A stretch of DNA of 64,000 nucleotides from Vesta saturnalis (Eukaryota; Arthropoda; Insecta; Coleoptera; Lampyridae): the NCBI GenBank assembly GCA_036346205.1, contig JARFJB010000394.1, forward strand, positions 61,847 to 125,846. Reading direction: 5' to 3'. The notes below the pieces were generated by a model. The model saw nothing but the letters and a program-made list of their open reading frames with translations. It did no database searches and was not told the DNA's origin. Shown in pieces: positions 45,708 through 57,912 of the stretch (position 1 is its first letter; each line of letters starts with the position of its first letter). The position numbers and the translations under genes are program-made.

Positions 45708-47186
45708 GTGTTAACCGACTGCCAAGCGGCCCAACCGAATACACCACGGACCACAACCTCCACCTGCCACACCATCCGGTTGAGACAGAACACGCCGTTC
45801 CGCATACCACCCTACAGGTACTCGCCCGCAAAAAAGGAAATTATTGCCAACGAAGTCGAAACCATGATGGCCGAGGGGATTATCGAGCGGAGCACCTCGG
45901 AATACTGCTCGCCCATAGTTATAGTAGAAAAGAAGGATGGAAAACCCCGGTTCTGCGTGGACTACCGGCGGCTCAACCAAATCACCCTAGACGAAAGCTC
46001 TAATTTACCAGTCATCCACGAGACGCTGCGCGATCTGGGGACCGCTCAAGTCTTTTCAACCCTGGACTTGAAGTCGGGATACTGGCAGCTGCCCTTGGCT
46101 AAGGAATCGCGACCACTAACCGCCTTCTCTACGCCGGATGGGGCAACCTATCAATTCACCGTCATGCCATTCGGACTGAAGAATGCACCTGCCACGTTCC
46201 AAAAACTCATGACGCAGGACGTACTCCCTGGGTATCTGCGAAGGTTCGTCTTAGTATACCTCGGCGATATCATCGTCTACTCCAACAACTGGCACGAGCA
46301 CCTGCACCACTTGCGTTTGGTCATGGAACGCCTCCAACACCACAACTTGACGCTCTCGCTGGCCAAGTGCAAGTTCGGAGTCAACACCATGACCTACCTA
46401 GGTCACCACATCACGAGCCAGGGTAATGTACCACGGCCTGAACATATAGAGGCTCTCCAAGCGGCCGATATCCCTAGGACCAAGAAACAACTCCGCAGCT
46501 TCCTGGGGTTGAGCAACTGGCCCCGAGACTACATCCCCAACTGTGCGGACCTGCAAGCACCACTAAACGACTTATTGAAAGCAAATCGACGATTCCAGTG
46601 GACTACAGCCGCCGACCACGCCTTCCACCAACTGAAGGACGCTCTCACAAAACCACTCCATCTGTGCCGTCCTGACTTTAACCACCCGTTTACCTTACAA
46701 ACGGACGCAAGCGGGAAGGTGGTAGCTGCCGTGCTGTACCAAGAACCGACACCAGGGCAACGCCACATCATTGGATATGCCAGCGCCAAATTCTCGGAGG
46801 CCGAGTCGCGATACCACATCAACGAACAGGAGTGCCTCGCTGTGATATGGGCCGTGAAGAGGTACCGGCCGTACCTAGAGGATCGGAGATTCACCTTAAA
46901 AACGGACAGCCGCGCGCTTTTGTGGCTGGACCGGATTAAGGACACCCGAAGTAAACTTACCCGCTGGGCCCTCCTACTACAGGAGTTTTCCTTCGACGTG
47001 GTCCACTGCCCCGGGAAGGACAACGAATTACCGGATCACCTGTCGCGCCACCCCTCCGGGGATGCCCTCGACCCGGCAGCTAACGATACAGAGCGTCTGC
47101 TACCGCCCACCACACGAGTAGGAGACAACGAACCTCCCCCGACATTGGCCGCCATTGAGATAAGCGAACTACCAGATCGGGTATAA
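45708..47186 (+). pseudogene. Gypsy copy 1 reverse transcriptase and RNase H
   Basis: 492 open codons. RT: SPIVIVEKKDGKPRFCVDY, FSTLDLKSGYWQLPL, MPFGLKNAPATFQ, then LVYLGDIIVYS at about 46,253-46,285. The active site should read YLDD; here the first Asp is Gly (YLGD), so the enzyme should be inactive. Connection: YLGHHITSQG and FLGLSNWPRDY. RNase H: LQTDASGKVVAAVLYQ (Asp), a NEQECLAVIWA block (Glu), LKTDSRAL (Asp), ELPDHLSRHP. The lack of other damage in a long frame suggests that the copy is fairly young or that the D-to-G change came early. Confidence 0.88.
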
Positions 47187-47189
47187 ACC

Positions 47190-48200
47190 GCCCAACGGGT
47201 TAACGAACACGCGCAGAACCTTCTGCGCGCATGGGAGGACATCCAGCAAGAAGGACCCGCTACCCCCGGCCAACAGCGTATCTTGGCGGAATATGAGGTC
47301 ATCGAGGGCCACCTCTACCGACCAGCCCACAAGGACCACTCCTCGTGGTATCGGCAGAGTCCCAAGCAGCCGTCCTCTACGCTTATCACGATGACCCTAC
47401 GGCTAGCCATCCGGGCGCGGAAGAAACCACTAGGGCCATTCACCAAAGGTACTACTGGCCCAAACTAGACGACGCCGTACGAGGCTACGTCCGCTGATGC
47501 TGGGCCTGCGCCGCCGTAAAGTGCGGACCCATACAGGACGCCACCGTTCGCCCTCGACAACCATCCCGCCCCTGGGAAGTAGTCTCCGTGGACCTAATGG
47601 GCCCTTACACCACCACCCACGAAGGACACCGCCAACTGCGGAAATGGGGATGCCTCCACTGGACAACGCCGGTGTTCCATCCCGCCGCCAACCCCGTGGA
47701 ACGGAGGAACCAGGAGATTAAGAAGGGACTGCGGATCCACACGGACGGACAGGACCCGAAGACCTGGAACCGGGTATTGCCCATCATCTTATTTAACCTT
47801 CGCACACGGAAAAACGCCGCAACCGGCATGACGCCCGCCATGATACTCCTGGGGTACAACCTACTAAAACCTGGAGAGTGGGGAGTTCGGAGCAACGAGC
47901 CGACGGAGGAAAACCAGGACACACAGCGGGAGGAACGAATCGCCCGGCCCACCACAACCAGCACCAGTATCGGTCCCGGTACGCCAAGTACGGACCCGCC
48001 AACACCCAATACCTGGACGGCGACCGGGTGTTGGAAAGAAATCACAAACCACAAATCGGGGAACTGCAGAAGAAGTGGACTGGACCACACACCGTGGTAA
48101 CAACCGCGGGTACCAACGCGTACTGGATAAAACGCGCCGCCGGAGACTTGGCAAAGGTCCACGTCCACAATCTTCCCCCGCGCCCACACCCCGGACCGAA
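47190..48200 (+). pseudogene. Gypsy copy 1 integrase, internally deleted
   Basis: HHCC region in several frames: GHLYRPAHKD (47,310), HDDPTAGHPG, then CWACAAVKCG after a stop (47,495). Core: first Asp in VSVDLMGPY (47,585-47,610). The frame then goes from EGHRQLRK directly to WGCLHWTTPVFHPAANPVERRNQE (47,640-47,720), so the part holding the second Asp is missing while the Glu is present. C-terminal part ends with WTGPHTVV...AYWIKRAAG, an LTR-proximal chromatin or DNA-binding tail. Confidence 0.8.
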
Positions 48201-48390
48201 GAGGCCACAGCCGACCAGCCACCGGACAACCCACCTCCAGGGGACGAACCGCCAGAAATGCTACCACCGCCCACCAGCGAGCAACGACGGGTCATCAGCC
48301 CCACGCCACCGCGATGCGGCCGCCAGCAACGCCATCTCAACCTCATCCAGCGGTTACGCCGTCATCGCCCGACGTAAGCCCGTTCTAAGC

Positions 48391-48400
48391 AGGGGGGAAT
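48391..48400 (+). other. polypurine tract of Gypsy copy 1
   Basis: AGGGGGGAAT directly precedes the 3' LTR; the purine run primes plus-strand synthesis in LTR elements. Confidence 0.75.
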
Positions 48401-49225
<825 letters not shown>

Positions 49226-49479
49226 GTGTCCTCTGTTAAGACAGTAGCCGAAGCTTCACGTTTGCGTTTTAAAACACTACCAGTTTCCATGAGTCGAGCT
49301 ATCAATCGATTACGATGTTGAGTAAATGTATCGTAACTAATATTTTCATTTGGGTACTCAGCAGTAAATTGATCGATGCATGATTGCAATGAATAATGCC
49401 ATTGCCCATTACCATCTTGGAAGCCGCTACGAAAATGAGCCACGACAATGAATGCTTCGTGTTCGATTGAAAACGGCAT
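49226..49479 (-). pseudogene. mariner-type transposase, N-terminal helix-turn-helix
   Basis: Starts MPFSIEHEAFIVVAHFRSG. It matches the DUF4817-type DNA-binding domain found at the N-terminus of insect mariner-like transposases. It continues to SVLKRKREAS and VLTEDT, where the Gypsy element cut it; the last codons resume at 44,779. Confidence 0.75.
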
Positions 49480-49719
49480 AACGATTAAATTCGATATCAG
49501 AATTTGAAATTCAGAATATATAATTTGTCTTGATATAGACAGTTTGTAAATAACTCAAGAAAATACAAAAGTGAAAAACGAAGGTATAATATGACATAAA
49601 CTGACATAAACTAAAACCACACTAAAAATCCAAAGCAGCCAACTGCAAAACACAACTATATTAACAACTAGGGATTTTTGTCATACCACTACAGTACACT
49701 TGAGATTGATCAGGTTGTA

Positions 49720-50488
49720 CATTAAATTAATTTTACATGGGTTATTAAATACATTAATTACATGGCTCAGTTAGTATCCTCTGGCGTAGTTAGTCTTTAA
49801 ATATCTTATAAGAATATCTTTTTAAAGAATCAGGCCATTTTAGCAATTTGGTATGAGAGCTAGCGTTTGAAAATGGTTGCCCGGTAGCTAGGAATACTAA
49901 TTACACCTGTAAATGGTTACATTATGTACGTGACTACGATAAATAATATTATGAACTAAGCAGGGAGGATGTAACTTAATAATAATTTTATGATAAAGAC
50001 AATATGTTTGTAAAAGTGTACCATTTAGCATATTTAACCACATCTGTCAACTTATGACAAATATGATCTTACTTCCGTATTCCAAAGATAAGTCAGATAC
50101 GAATTTAGTATACGTTGTTGGATTTTATTAGAAGTACCTTTGGTAATACAAGAATGATATATTTCTAAACAATACGTAAACTGACATAGCAGAAGTGCTT
50201 CACATAGAGTTTTAGTTCCTCTGTGAAAGATAGTATCTGTAAGGATACTTGAGTTTCAAGTTCATGAATGTCTTTCTAATAACTATTGATTTGCTTTTCA
50301 TATCTAAACGTTTTGTCCATAGTTAATCTCAAATTTTATTTACCTCAACGGTGAAGGGGATACTAACATTATTAATTACTTCACAGCCAATGGATGGGAA
50401 GTCCTGTATTGCTAAAAAAAATTTCAAAGGTTTTTACTTGCTCGAATGTTGGAAACGCCCAAAAACAAAATTTAGCACAAAAACCTTG

Positions 50489-50489
<1 letters not shown>
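49720..50489. other. intergenic, no gene recognised
   Basis: AT-rich, with no repeat or reading frame I can support. The long plus-strand frames starting at 50,351-50,394 exist only because the GT repeat has no stops. Confidence 0.5.
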
Positions 50490-50549
<60 letters not shown>

Positions 50550-50751
50550 TTGGGTGTGGGTATGGGTTGGTGTTGTGTGGTGTGTGTGTGTGGCGCGTGC
50601 GTGAGTGCGTGCGTGTGTCTGTGTGTGTGTGTGTGTGGTGTGTGTGCGTGTGTGCGTGGGGCGCGCGTGTGCTGGGTGGGTGCGTGGGTACGTGCGTGGG
50701 TTCGTGCTGTGGGTGGTGTGCGTGCGTGTGTGTGTTTGTGTGTGTCGTATT

Positions 50752-50817
<66 letters not shown>

Positions 50818-50829
50818 TGTGTGTTGGGT

Positions 50830-50860
<31 letters not shown>

Positions 50861-51081
50861 TGTAGGTATATGTGTTGTTGTGTGTTGTTGTGTGTGTTTG
50901 TGTGTGTGTGTGTGGTGGGTGTGGTGTGTGGTGTGCCGCGTGTTGTGGTGGGTGGGATGCGTGTGGTGTGGTGGTGTGTGTGTTTGTGGTTTGTGTGTGT
51001 GTGTGTGTGTGTGTGTTGTGGCGTGTGTGGGTGTGTGTGTGTGTGTGTGTGTGTTGGTGTGGGTGTTGTGTGTGTGTTTGT

Positions 51082-51123
<42 letters not shown>

Positions 51124-51330
51124 TGTGTGTGGTGGGGTGGGTTCGTGCGTGGGCTCGTGGTGGTGTGTGTGTGTGTATGTGTTTGTAGTGTGTGTGTGTG
51201 TGTAGTGTGTGTGTGTGGTGTGTGTGTGGTGTGTGTGTTTGTGTGTGTGTGTGTGTGTGTGTAGTGTGTGTGTTATGTGTGTGGTGTTTTGTGTGTTGTT
51301 TTGTGTGTGTGTGTGTTTATGTATTGGTGA
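50490..51330. repeat. GT-rich imperfect microsatellite
   Basis: (TC)9-10 followed by (TG)n, then about 800 bp of interrupted TG with GGTG, TGCG and TTTG variants. Strong Z-DNA and slippage potential. The reading frames over it are artefacts. Confidence 0.95.
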
Positions 51331-51651
51331 GTGTTAGTTGTTGTGATGAGTGTATGAATGAGTGAGGATAGAATTAGTGAGTTAGTAAGTGAGTGAGTTT
51401 AGATTGTAGTGGTGTGTGATATTGTGTGTTGGGTGTAAGTGGGTGATGAGTATGATTTAAAAAATAGCTTGGTATAATTTTATGACATGTACATTTAAAA
51501 ATAATTTAAAATACCCAAATGAAAATTTTACATGTAACATTTCCTTCTAAAATTTATATTTACTGAGATATCGCACTTTGACGCACTAATGAGTAACCCA
51601 GTAACAATTTATATTTAAGTAATAAGATTTTTATTTAATCATTTAATACAT

Positions 51652-51654
<3 letters not shown>
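51331..51654. other. intergenic, no gene recognised
   Basis: G/T-rich fading into AT-rich DNA, with no feature. Confidence 0.5.

Positions 51655-51689
<35 letters not shown>
51655..51689. repeat. (TA)n microsatellite
   Basis: At the outer edge of the foldback element's left arm. Confidence 0.95.
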
Positions 51690-51694
<5 letters not shown>

Positions 51695-51746
51695 TATGGG
51701 CTATGTATACTTAAAAAAAAACGTGTCAATGCATTGGAAATGTAGA
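51690..51746 (+). repeat. foldback left arm, outer part
   Basis: Inverse of about 57,022-57,085. Ends at ATGTAGAT, where the LINE tail begins. Confidence 0.85.
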
Positions 51747-52047
51747 TAATAATAATAATAATAATAATGTTTGTTTATTTATTTAACAGACTGAAATTTC
51801 AATTATAGAATAACTTTACGATATCTAGAAACAAAAGTTGCCTGAGAAAGGAAAATATAAAAACAAAAAGATTTAGACTAAGTTTGATTACGTACTAAAA
51901 AGAAAAAATTAAAATCATCAGTTATGCAGATATACACAAAAATTAACAAGTTAATAACCCTTAAATACTACTGCATAAAAGAAAAACTAATAAAAATGAA
52001 AAAAAATCAGTGCCATTTCTATACAATAACAAAAGTGAACAACAAAA

Positions 52048-52620
52048 TTAAACAGTTTGTAATGAATCTAACAAAGAGGATACATTAACGTCCAGAGAAT
52101 TACAATAAGTATTAAAGTTACAGGAAATCGTGAAGAACGAGAAGGAGTATGAAAACCAAAGAGAGATAGGATCGATGGGCATAAGATTATTGAACTGAGA
52201 AAGCAGTTGCTCATTTAGATATCCCCTGTTTGGGTATATTCTGTCTATCCTAAACGACACATATCTTAAAAACATCCATTGAATTCGTTCAATAGAATTA
52301 ATATGATTGTTGTAAATTGGGTACCAGATAATATCACAGTACCCTAACTTAGGTCTCACTAGGGTGAAATATAATGAAAACATTATGTTAATATTTTTGA
52401 ACGATTTACTATTACGAATAAGAAGACCTAGTGATTTAGAAGGTGACGCACATATGGAGTGAATCTGATCCGAGAAACTCACATCCTAAATCTTTCTTGG
52501 TTGCAACACGATGTAAAGGAAAAGAGTTAATTGCATAGTTTGGGAAACTATATTTCGCTTTCGAGAAAAAGATAGAATTTTGCATTTGTTGATATTTAGT
52601 TCTAATTTATTTAATGCACC
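52048..52620 (-). pseudogene. Jockey-like LINE, RT C-terminal region
   Basis: 52,048-52,482 is open (DQIHSICASPSKSLGLLIRNS, LVRPKLGYCDIIWYP, NSIERIQWMFLRYV). 52,490-52,620 in other frames encodes NINKCKILSFSRKRN and KKDLGV, the usual segment after the catalytic motif. Similarity stops at about 52,620. Confidence 0.75.
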
Positions 52621-52732
52621 AATCCGTAATTGTTGTGTTAAACAACATAAGGGTTTAAAAAAATAACATTTTTTTGATTTAAATTTTTATCATATTTTTG
52701 TTTATAAGAATTTTAAATTTTATTTGTGATAA

Positions 52733-52776
52733 AATCAACCATGATTTCGATTGTTTCATCGAAATCATAGTTGATT
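52733..52776. repeat. 19-bp-arm hairpin
   Basis: AATCAACCATGATTTCGAT and its complement with one mismatch, 6-nt loop. It may be part of the PLE terminus or an independent hairpin. Confidence 0.9.
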
Positions 52777-52964
52777 TTTTGGATCCAACTAGTAAAATTT
52801 AAATTTGAAAGAACAAATTTAGGATCTATCTTGCACAAGAATTTTCTTATTTAAACAAAACTATACCAACAGATTGTTGAGTAGCAATAAACTCTAGGTC
52901 CAACATTTGCGAACGTTTTAAATTTCCATGAAAACAATGGTTATCCAATTGTCCTCCTAGATTC

Positions 52965-53280
52965 AAGTTCTATACAGAAGATACATTGATGACACATTTT
53001 TATTATTTAAACATCAAGAACATATTACGGATTTTCTGAATTATTTAAATCAACAACAACATCAAATTTAAAATGAAATTGAAAAAGATCTTACCATTTT
53101 TGGGAATAAACATAATTGCACGAATTTGGCTTTTAGTCCATCTACAGAAACCTACATTTAGGACTGTATCAAAACATAGACAGTTTCGTCCTAATAAATA
53201 CAAAATTAGTCTTAAATATATACAGTGCATACATGTTATGTTCCAATTACCATCTTCTCCATGAAGAATTTTACAAGATC
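52965..53280 (+). pseudogene. PLE family C reverse transcriptase fragment
   Basis: YRRYIDDTFLLFKHQEHI at 52,973-53,026 has the PLE catalytic motif YIDD with the following helix, then DFLNYLNQQ and a stop. The segment FGNKHN and FRPNKYKISL (53,190-53,215) continue the post-catalytic region with frameshifts. Distinct from families A and B. Confidence 0.7.
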
Positions 53281-54007
53281 AAGTCGATTATGAAGAATGG
53301 TTTCCTCTAGGTTCATGGATAGATACATTGGACGATTTCTAATAAACAACTTAATCCATCAACTAAATGAGAAGAAAAACATTATTATATTACAAAGCTT
53401 ACAGGTCTTCATAGACAAATAGTCGTATCCTCAAACAACACATTAAAAAATATTTCGAAAGTTGAATTACGTATGTTTTACAACCATTGAACGCATATTC
53501 TCTTTTTGAGTCAAGACGCACTAAAATGACATATCTGAACATCATTTATAAATTTAAATGTAGTAATGTCTTTGTGTAAAATCGTCACTTTGCTGTTCGT
53601 AGATGTGAACACTTGATTTTCGACTTGATGTTTTAACAATACCTGATTCGTATTTTAAACATAAGATTGAGGAAACCACAACATCACACATGATGATTAC
53701 AATTTGGACAAAGCCAGTAATTTATCAGATCTGGACATAAAGAGTCTCTGTATATATATAAATACAAACCACTTTAATGTAAATGACATGCCAAATTTAA
53801 TGTTTTGAAACTTTGACGTTGAAGTAAACTTGTAACATGTTATTAATATAAGTACATATAAAATGTAATTAGTTTATAGCATACAATTTGAAAAGTATAG
53901 TAAATAGAAACGTTAAATGATTTTAAATTTCGTTTTCCATTTTATTTTAATAATTTAAAGGCAAGTTCTTATCCAGTAATATAATTGATAAAATAACGAA
54001 TAGAAGG

Positions 54008-54440
54008 TTAGATATAAGACATCGCAATGAAGTGGTGCGATGTATAACTGTTATAGTAAACATACTGGGAACGATTCCATAGATAAGACGAAAATAATCG
54101 TATCAAAGATTCACTAAAACCGAAATTGTTTAGTTTATTAATCAGTAGGTTATGATCAATAGTATCAAACGCTTTGGAGAAGTCAGTGAATATAACATTA
54201 ACATGATCGTAATTATCTAACACACGTGACGTACATTCAGAAAAATATGAGAGATTGGTTAATGTTGACCTGCATTGTACGAAATCATGTTGATAGTCAG
54301 AAATATAATTTTTAACTGATTTGTAAATGAAGTTGAACAGAATTATTTCAAACACCTTAGAGAAAGATGAAAGAATGCTTATGGGTCTATAGTTCGATAT
54401 ATCAGATGGCTCACCTGATTTTAGAACTGGACAGATTCTG
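54008..54440 (-). pseudogene. Jockey-like LINE RT core, front part
   Basis: Contains QHDFVQCRSTLTNL, VIFTDFSKAFDTIDHNLL (motif A with catalytic Asp) and KLNNFGFSESLIRLFSSYL. It ends before the GVPQG and YADD motifs; the PLE insertion took their place. Confidence 0.85.
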
Positions 54441-55207
54441 ACAATTTTTCAGAAATCTGGGTAGCAATGGGTAGTCAGTGTCATATTAAAAATTATATAT
54501 ATAGTGGTTCAGCAAAGCAATCGGCACAATCTTTAACTAGAAACTGGAACCGAATCATGACCAGACGTTTGTTAATATTTTAACCTTGATATAGCCTGTT
54601 TGACCATGTCGCAATAGTGACGAATTGTAAATGAATACATGGTAAATTGTTAAATTCGGTAGTGCTCTATCATATCTGAGTACGGACGATATATGTGACA
54701 AAAATGTGCCTTAAACGCATTAACTATTTCATTAGGAGTTGCAACAGAGAGTCCCTCGTCTGCATTGATCCGGGTATCCGTGTGCCACCTTTTATAGATC
54801 TAATAAATGACTAAAATTGTTTAGGATCTTCAATTATTAGGCTTTCTGTACCAATTATGTATTTCTTATAAGCTTCGCAAATGTCTATTTTAATTAACTT
54901 CCGTAATCGTTTGAATTCGTCTAAATCACTCGTACGTTTATACTTCCTACATTTTTTTAAATACATAGCTTTTAAGCGCAAATGGTTAATTATCGGGTTC
55001 GTAAACTATTTTGGATATTGTCGTTTACTGCTACGATGTCAAGGAACAAACCTATCACATATTCTGTACAGTAAAGCGTAAAAGTTAGTACATGCAGAGT
55101 TAACGTCAGAACAAGTGTACAAAAAGGTCCAATCAACCTCTGAAAGGGCAGAGTATAAACCAAGAACATCACATTTCCTAAAATTATACGACTTTTGAGT
55201 ATCAGTG

Positions 55208-55945
55208 CTAACTGGAAATCTGGTCATGGATACATGCAAGTACGGGATTATGAACAATGCATGATGTTTGATGATATGAATCCTCAATTGCAAATGGACA
55301 AGCATCATGACTGAGATCGCAATGTATGCTGCTTAAAACTAAATCTAACAACCTTTCGTTTACATTAACTACAGTATTATATTGTTTTAAATCAAGTACA
55401 TTCAACAAATTGTGCATTATATTGCATTTAGTACCATTAACTCCTTTATAAACGAAATTGTGTATATTGAAGTCACCGAAAATGAGCAAATGATCATAAT
55501 CATAACAAAGAAGCTCAAAAGTATCCAAAAATAATTGAAAATCATCTAAACTTGTGTCCGGTGGTATATAAATGACAAACACAATCAAACTTAAATTATT
55601 AACGTAACACTTAACACCCACTACATCACTGCACGGTGGCAAGTTGCTTATCTCAGTAGGTCTAATTAATGAGGAACTGATATTATTATTAATAGCAAGC
55701 ATCCAACCCCCTCCCCACTTTTTATTGACAACCTCAAATCAGCGATCACATCGATAAATGGTGTAACAAGATGGTCCAAATTCGGAACTATATATATCAT
55801 CCGATAAAGCAGTCTTGACCGCACCAATAATGCCATAAACACTATTAACTAATGCAGAATAATAATCTGTTAATTTATAACGTAACCCATAAATATTTTG
55901 AAAATAACAACGAATTAAATGAAATTGGAAGATAGGGTTACTTAT
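55208..55945 (-). pseudogene. Jockey-like LINE endonuclease
   Basis: 55,208-55,702 is open: SLIVFVIYIPPDTS, LLIFGDFNIHNFV (GDFN catalytic motif), LLDLVLSS, CPFAIEDSYHQTSCI (SDHxP-like, altered: EDSYHQ). 55,703-55,945 in another frame gives IYGLRYKLTDYYSALV, the N-terminal strand of the endonuclease. Frameshift and a stop between them. Confidence 0.8.
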
Positions 55946-55950
55946 ATTAT

Positions 55951-56232
55951 TTAGTTTTTTGGTTTTGCAACAATGTTCGGCATGCAGTTAATATAACGAA
56001 TGGTAAAATTCGATTCACCACTGTATAACCTGGCTGATAATTCCGATCGCAATTTATTTAAATATTCCCTCAGAGCAGGAGTTTCATCAACTTGAATTGA
56101 AATTCTGCTTTTCATATCTTTCAGCTTATTTCTTATTTCTCCAGCGTCAGTAGATGAATTAAGAATGACTTTTATTGGTCTCGGTTTATTATCAATTCTA
56201 GGTTTCCCTGGTCTAAATGATGGTATAGGCAA
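55951..56232 (-). pseudogene. Jockey-like LINE ORF1, C-terminal part
   Basis: 93 residues including RPIKVILNSSTDAGEIRNKL and TPALREYLNKLRSEL. ORF1 of CR1/Jockey elements ends in this way, with a charged coiled segment. The 5' part is missing, so the element is truncated here, at the junction with the foldback arm. Confidence 0.6.
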
Positions 56233-56489
56233 CCAACATTATACATGACGTATTGTTATAACTCTTCTCTGCATGAATACTTCGTTCATTATCCCAAACA
56301 CTTAATCTTGTTCATAAGGGAACTATTAAGTATTAATTATGATGAATGACAAAACTGTGTAGATTGTGAAGATATACAAATAATTCTAAATCAAGTTATA
56401 AAAAGGTTTTCAATATTTGTGAAGATTCTTTAAAACGTAGTAAATGTGTAAGGATTAAAAATGTGCAAATGATTAATTTAATTATACTA
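56226..56489 (+). repeat. foldback left arm, inner part
   Basis: Inverse copy of 56,653-57,022. Immediately adjoins the truncated 5' end of the LINE. Confidence 0.85.
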
Positions 56490-56652
56490 CTTTTTCGTTT
56501 TCTTTTCTAATTTGGTTAAAATACTCGATATTAACTTCGTGACAAACTTCTATTTGCCTGCAGAATCACACCATTTGTTAGAAATCCATTAGACAGAAGT
56601 TAGGTTCTGTGTACGGTTTGGGTTCACTGGTTTAAAGACTTGGAATGTGGAA

Positions 56653-57085
56653 GTATAATTAAATGAATGATTTGCACATTTTTAATCCTTACACATTAAC
56701 TACGTTTTAAGGAATGTTCACAAATATTGAAAATTCTTATCATTGGTATCTTGAAAACGATAGACATTTTCGTCTATCGTTTCATAACTTGATCTAGAAC
56801 TATTTGTAAATCTTCACAGTTTTCTTTATTATCACACACATTTTCTCATTCATCATATTAATACTTAATAGTTCCATTATGAACAAACTTAAGTATGTAG
56901 GATAATGTTGAACCATACTATCAAGTTTTAATCGTACATCCTATTGCTTTTAACTATAAGAAAAGGAAAAAGATTGAAGAGAGAAGTTATAAAATACGTC
57001 ATTTGTAATGTTGGTTGCCTATAGCATCTGCATTCCCAATGCATTGACACGTTTTTTTTTTAAGTATACATAGCCCAGACGTATA
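56653..57085 (-). repeat. foldback right arm
   Basis: Uninterrupted arm. It contains a hairpin (56,755-56,782; AAACGATAGAC arms) in a segment of about 40 bp absent from the left arm. Confidence 0.85.
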
Positions 57086-57130
57086 CATTTAAGAAAAATT
57101 CCCTGTATATGTGAATATTATTCATATTAG

Positions 57131-57547
57131 TTCAATTTATATGGATTTTATTCGTGTTGTAGTTTTATATGAAAGATCAACGTTTTGAAAACACCATGTC
57201 TCCTTTCTCAAGATTGATAGGGATAATATTAAATGACTTGCTTCAGTATCTACTTTACATGAACGCATCATCTGAGAAGCAATTGAGGTTGAGAATGTCA
57301 ATTGTCACTCAACAACGAGATTTTCTTTTGTAAAATTATCATCAAACAACAAAGTTCAAGTCAATACACTCTAAGTATCGGTATTAACAATTCTCAGATT
57401 AGTATTCAAGACATAATTATAATCACAAAAACTAGGAGGCAAATTTGATACTCGACACTTATTTCAAAATCCTCAAAAATGAAACAGTCTTCGAAACGTA
57501 TATTTTTCATATAAAACTACAACACGAATCAAATCTATATAAATTTA
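57131..57547. repeat. inverted repeat, about 50-bp arms
   Basis: 57,131-57,185 and 57,497-57,547 are inverse copies around GTGTTGTAGTTTTATATGAAA. The right arm is preceded by TTCGAAACGT, so it may be a degraded PLE terminus. About 310 bp spacer without coding. Confidence 0.7.
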
Positions 57548-57880
57548 TGAAGTTATTAACTTTCAATCTTGGAAATTTATTTGGATTGTAAATGAGAAAT
57601 ACATTTAAATGATATAAATAACACTTAATCCAACACTAATTTTACTATTTTGATTATTGCTTTATTTGTAATGTCACTTTTAAAAATTCTAAGACTTTGT
57701 CGCCCATAAGTTTTGACTATATTGCAACATCTCAACTAAGTTAGGTTAATTTTCCTAACGCGTCTCAAAAAGTAACAAGGTTTGTCATTAATGTCATTTT
57801 TGAAAAGTCTACTATTATAATAAAATACTTATCTTTTTTGGGTTGTTTTAATGGTGTATTTTAAATTATACAATCTAAAC

Positions 57881-57912
57881 GTTTCGATAACACTTACAGT
57901 TATCTCCGTCAG
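57881..57912 (-). ncRNA. hammerhead-ribozyme-like motif (PLE family B)
   Basis: Minus strand: CTGACGG, stem (AGATAAC...GTTATC), GAAACGT. The first box deviates (CTGACGG for CTGATGA), so this copy is probably less active than the one at 7,808. Confidence 0.45.

Larger units (their letters stand above)
52621..53965 (+). mobile_element. Penelope-like element fragment, family C
   Basis: The plus strand encodes part of a PLE RT and linker, in the opposite orientation to the LINE it sits in. No GIY-YIG domain was recognised. Much decayed. Confidence 0.6.
51747..56225 (-). mobile_element. Jockey/CR1-like LINE (nested in foldback arm)
   Basis: Minus strand: ORF1 end, endonuclease, RT, C-terminal part and an (ATT)n tail (51,749-51,770 on plus as AATAATAAT). 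The RT is interrupted between about 52,620 and 53,980 by a fragment of a third PLE family. Confidence 0.8.
51690..57085. mobile_element. foldback-type inverted-repeat element with nested LINE
   Basis: The outer part of the left arm (51,690-51,746) plus 56,226-56,489 together match the inverse of the uninterrupted right arm 56,653-57,085. The loop is 56,490-56,652. Shared blocks: GGGCTATGTATACTTAAA, CGTGTCAATGCATTGG, TAGGCAACCAACATTA and GTAAGGATTAAAAATGTGC. No protein of its own is seen. A Jockey-like LINE fills the gap in the left arm. Confidence 0.8.

Noticed and set aside
45404..46003. Separate 199-codon gag-like frame at the Gypsy 5' end
   Set aside because: It overlaps the LTR and RT in another frame and has no capsid or zinc-knuckle motif.
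47605..48346. Long minus-strand frames of 160-220 codons
   Set aside because: Antisense shadows of the GC-rich Gypsy integrase region; no domain seen.
50351..51264. Long Cys/Val-rich reading frames (up to 284 codons)
   Set aside because: They are translations of a GT microsatellite; composition is an artefact of TGTG repeats.
52621..53965. PLE-C fragment as part of the Jockey-like LINE
   Set aside because: It runs on the opposite strand and carries YIDD in a PLE context, so it is a separate insertion.
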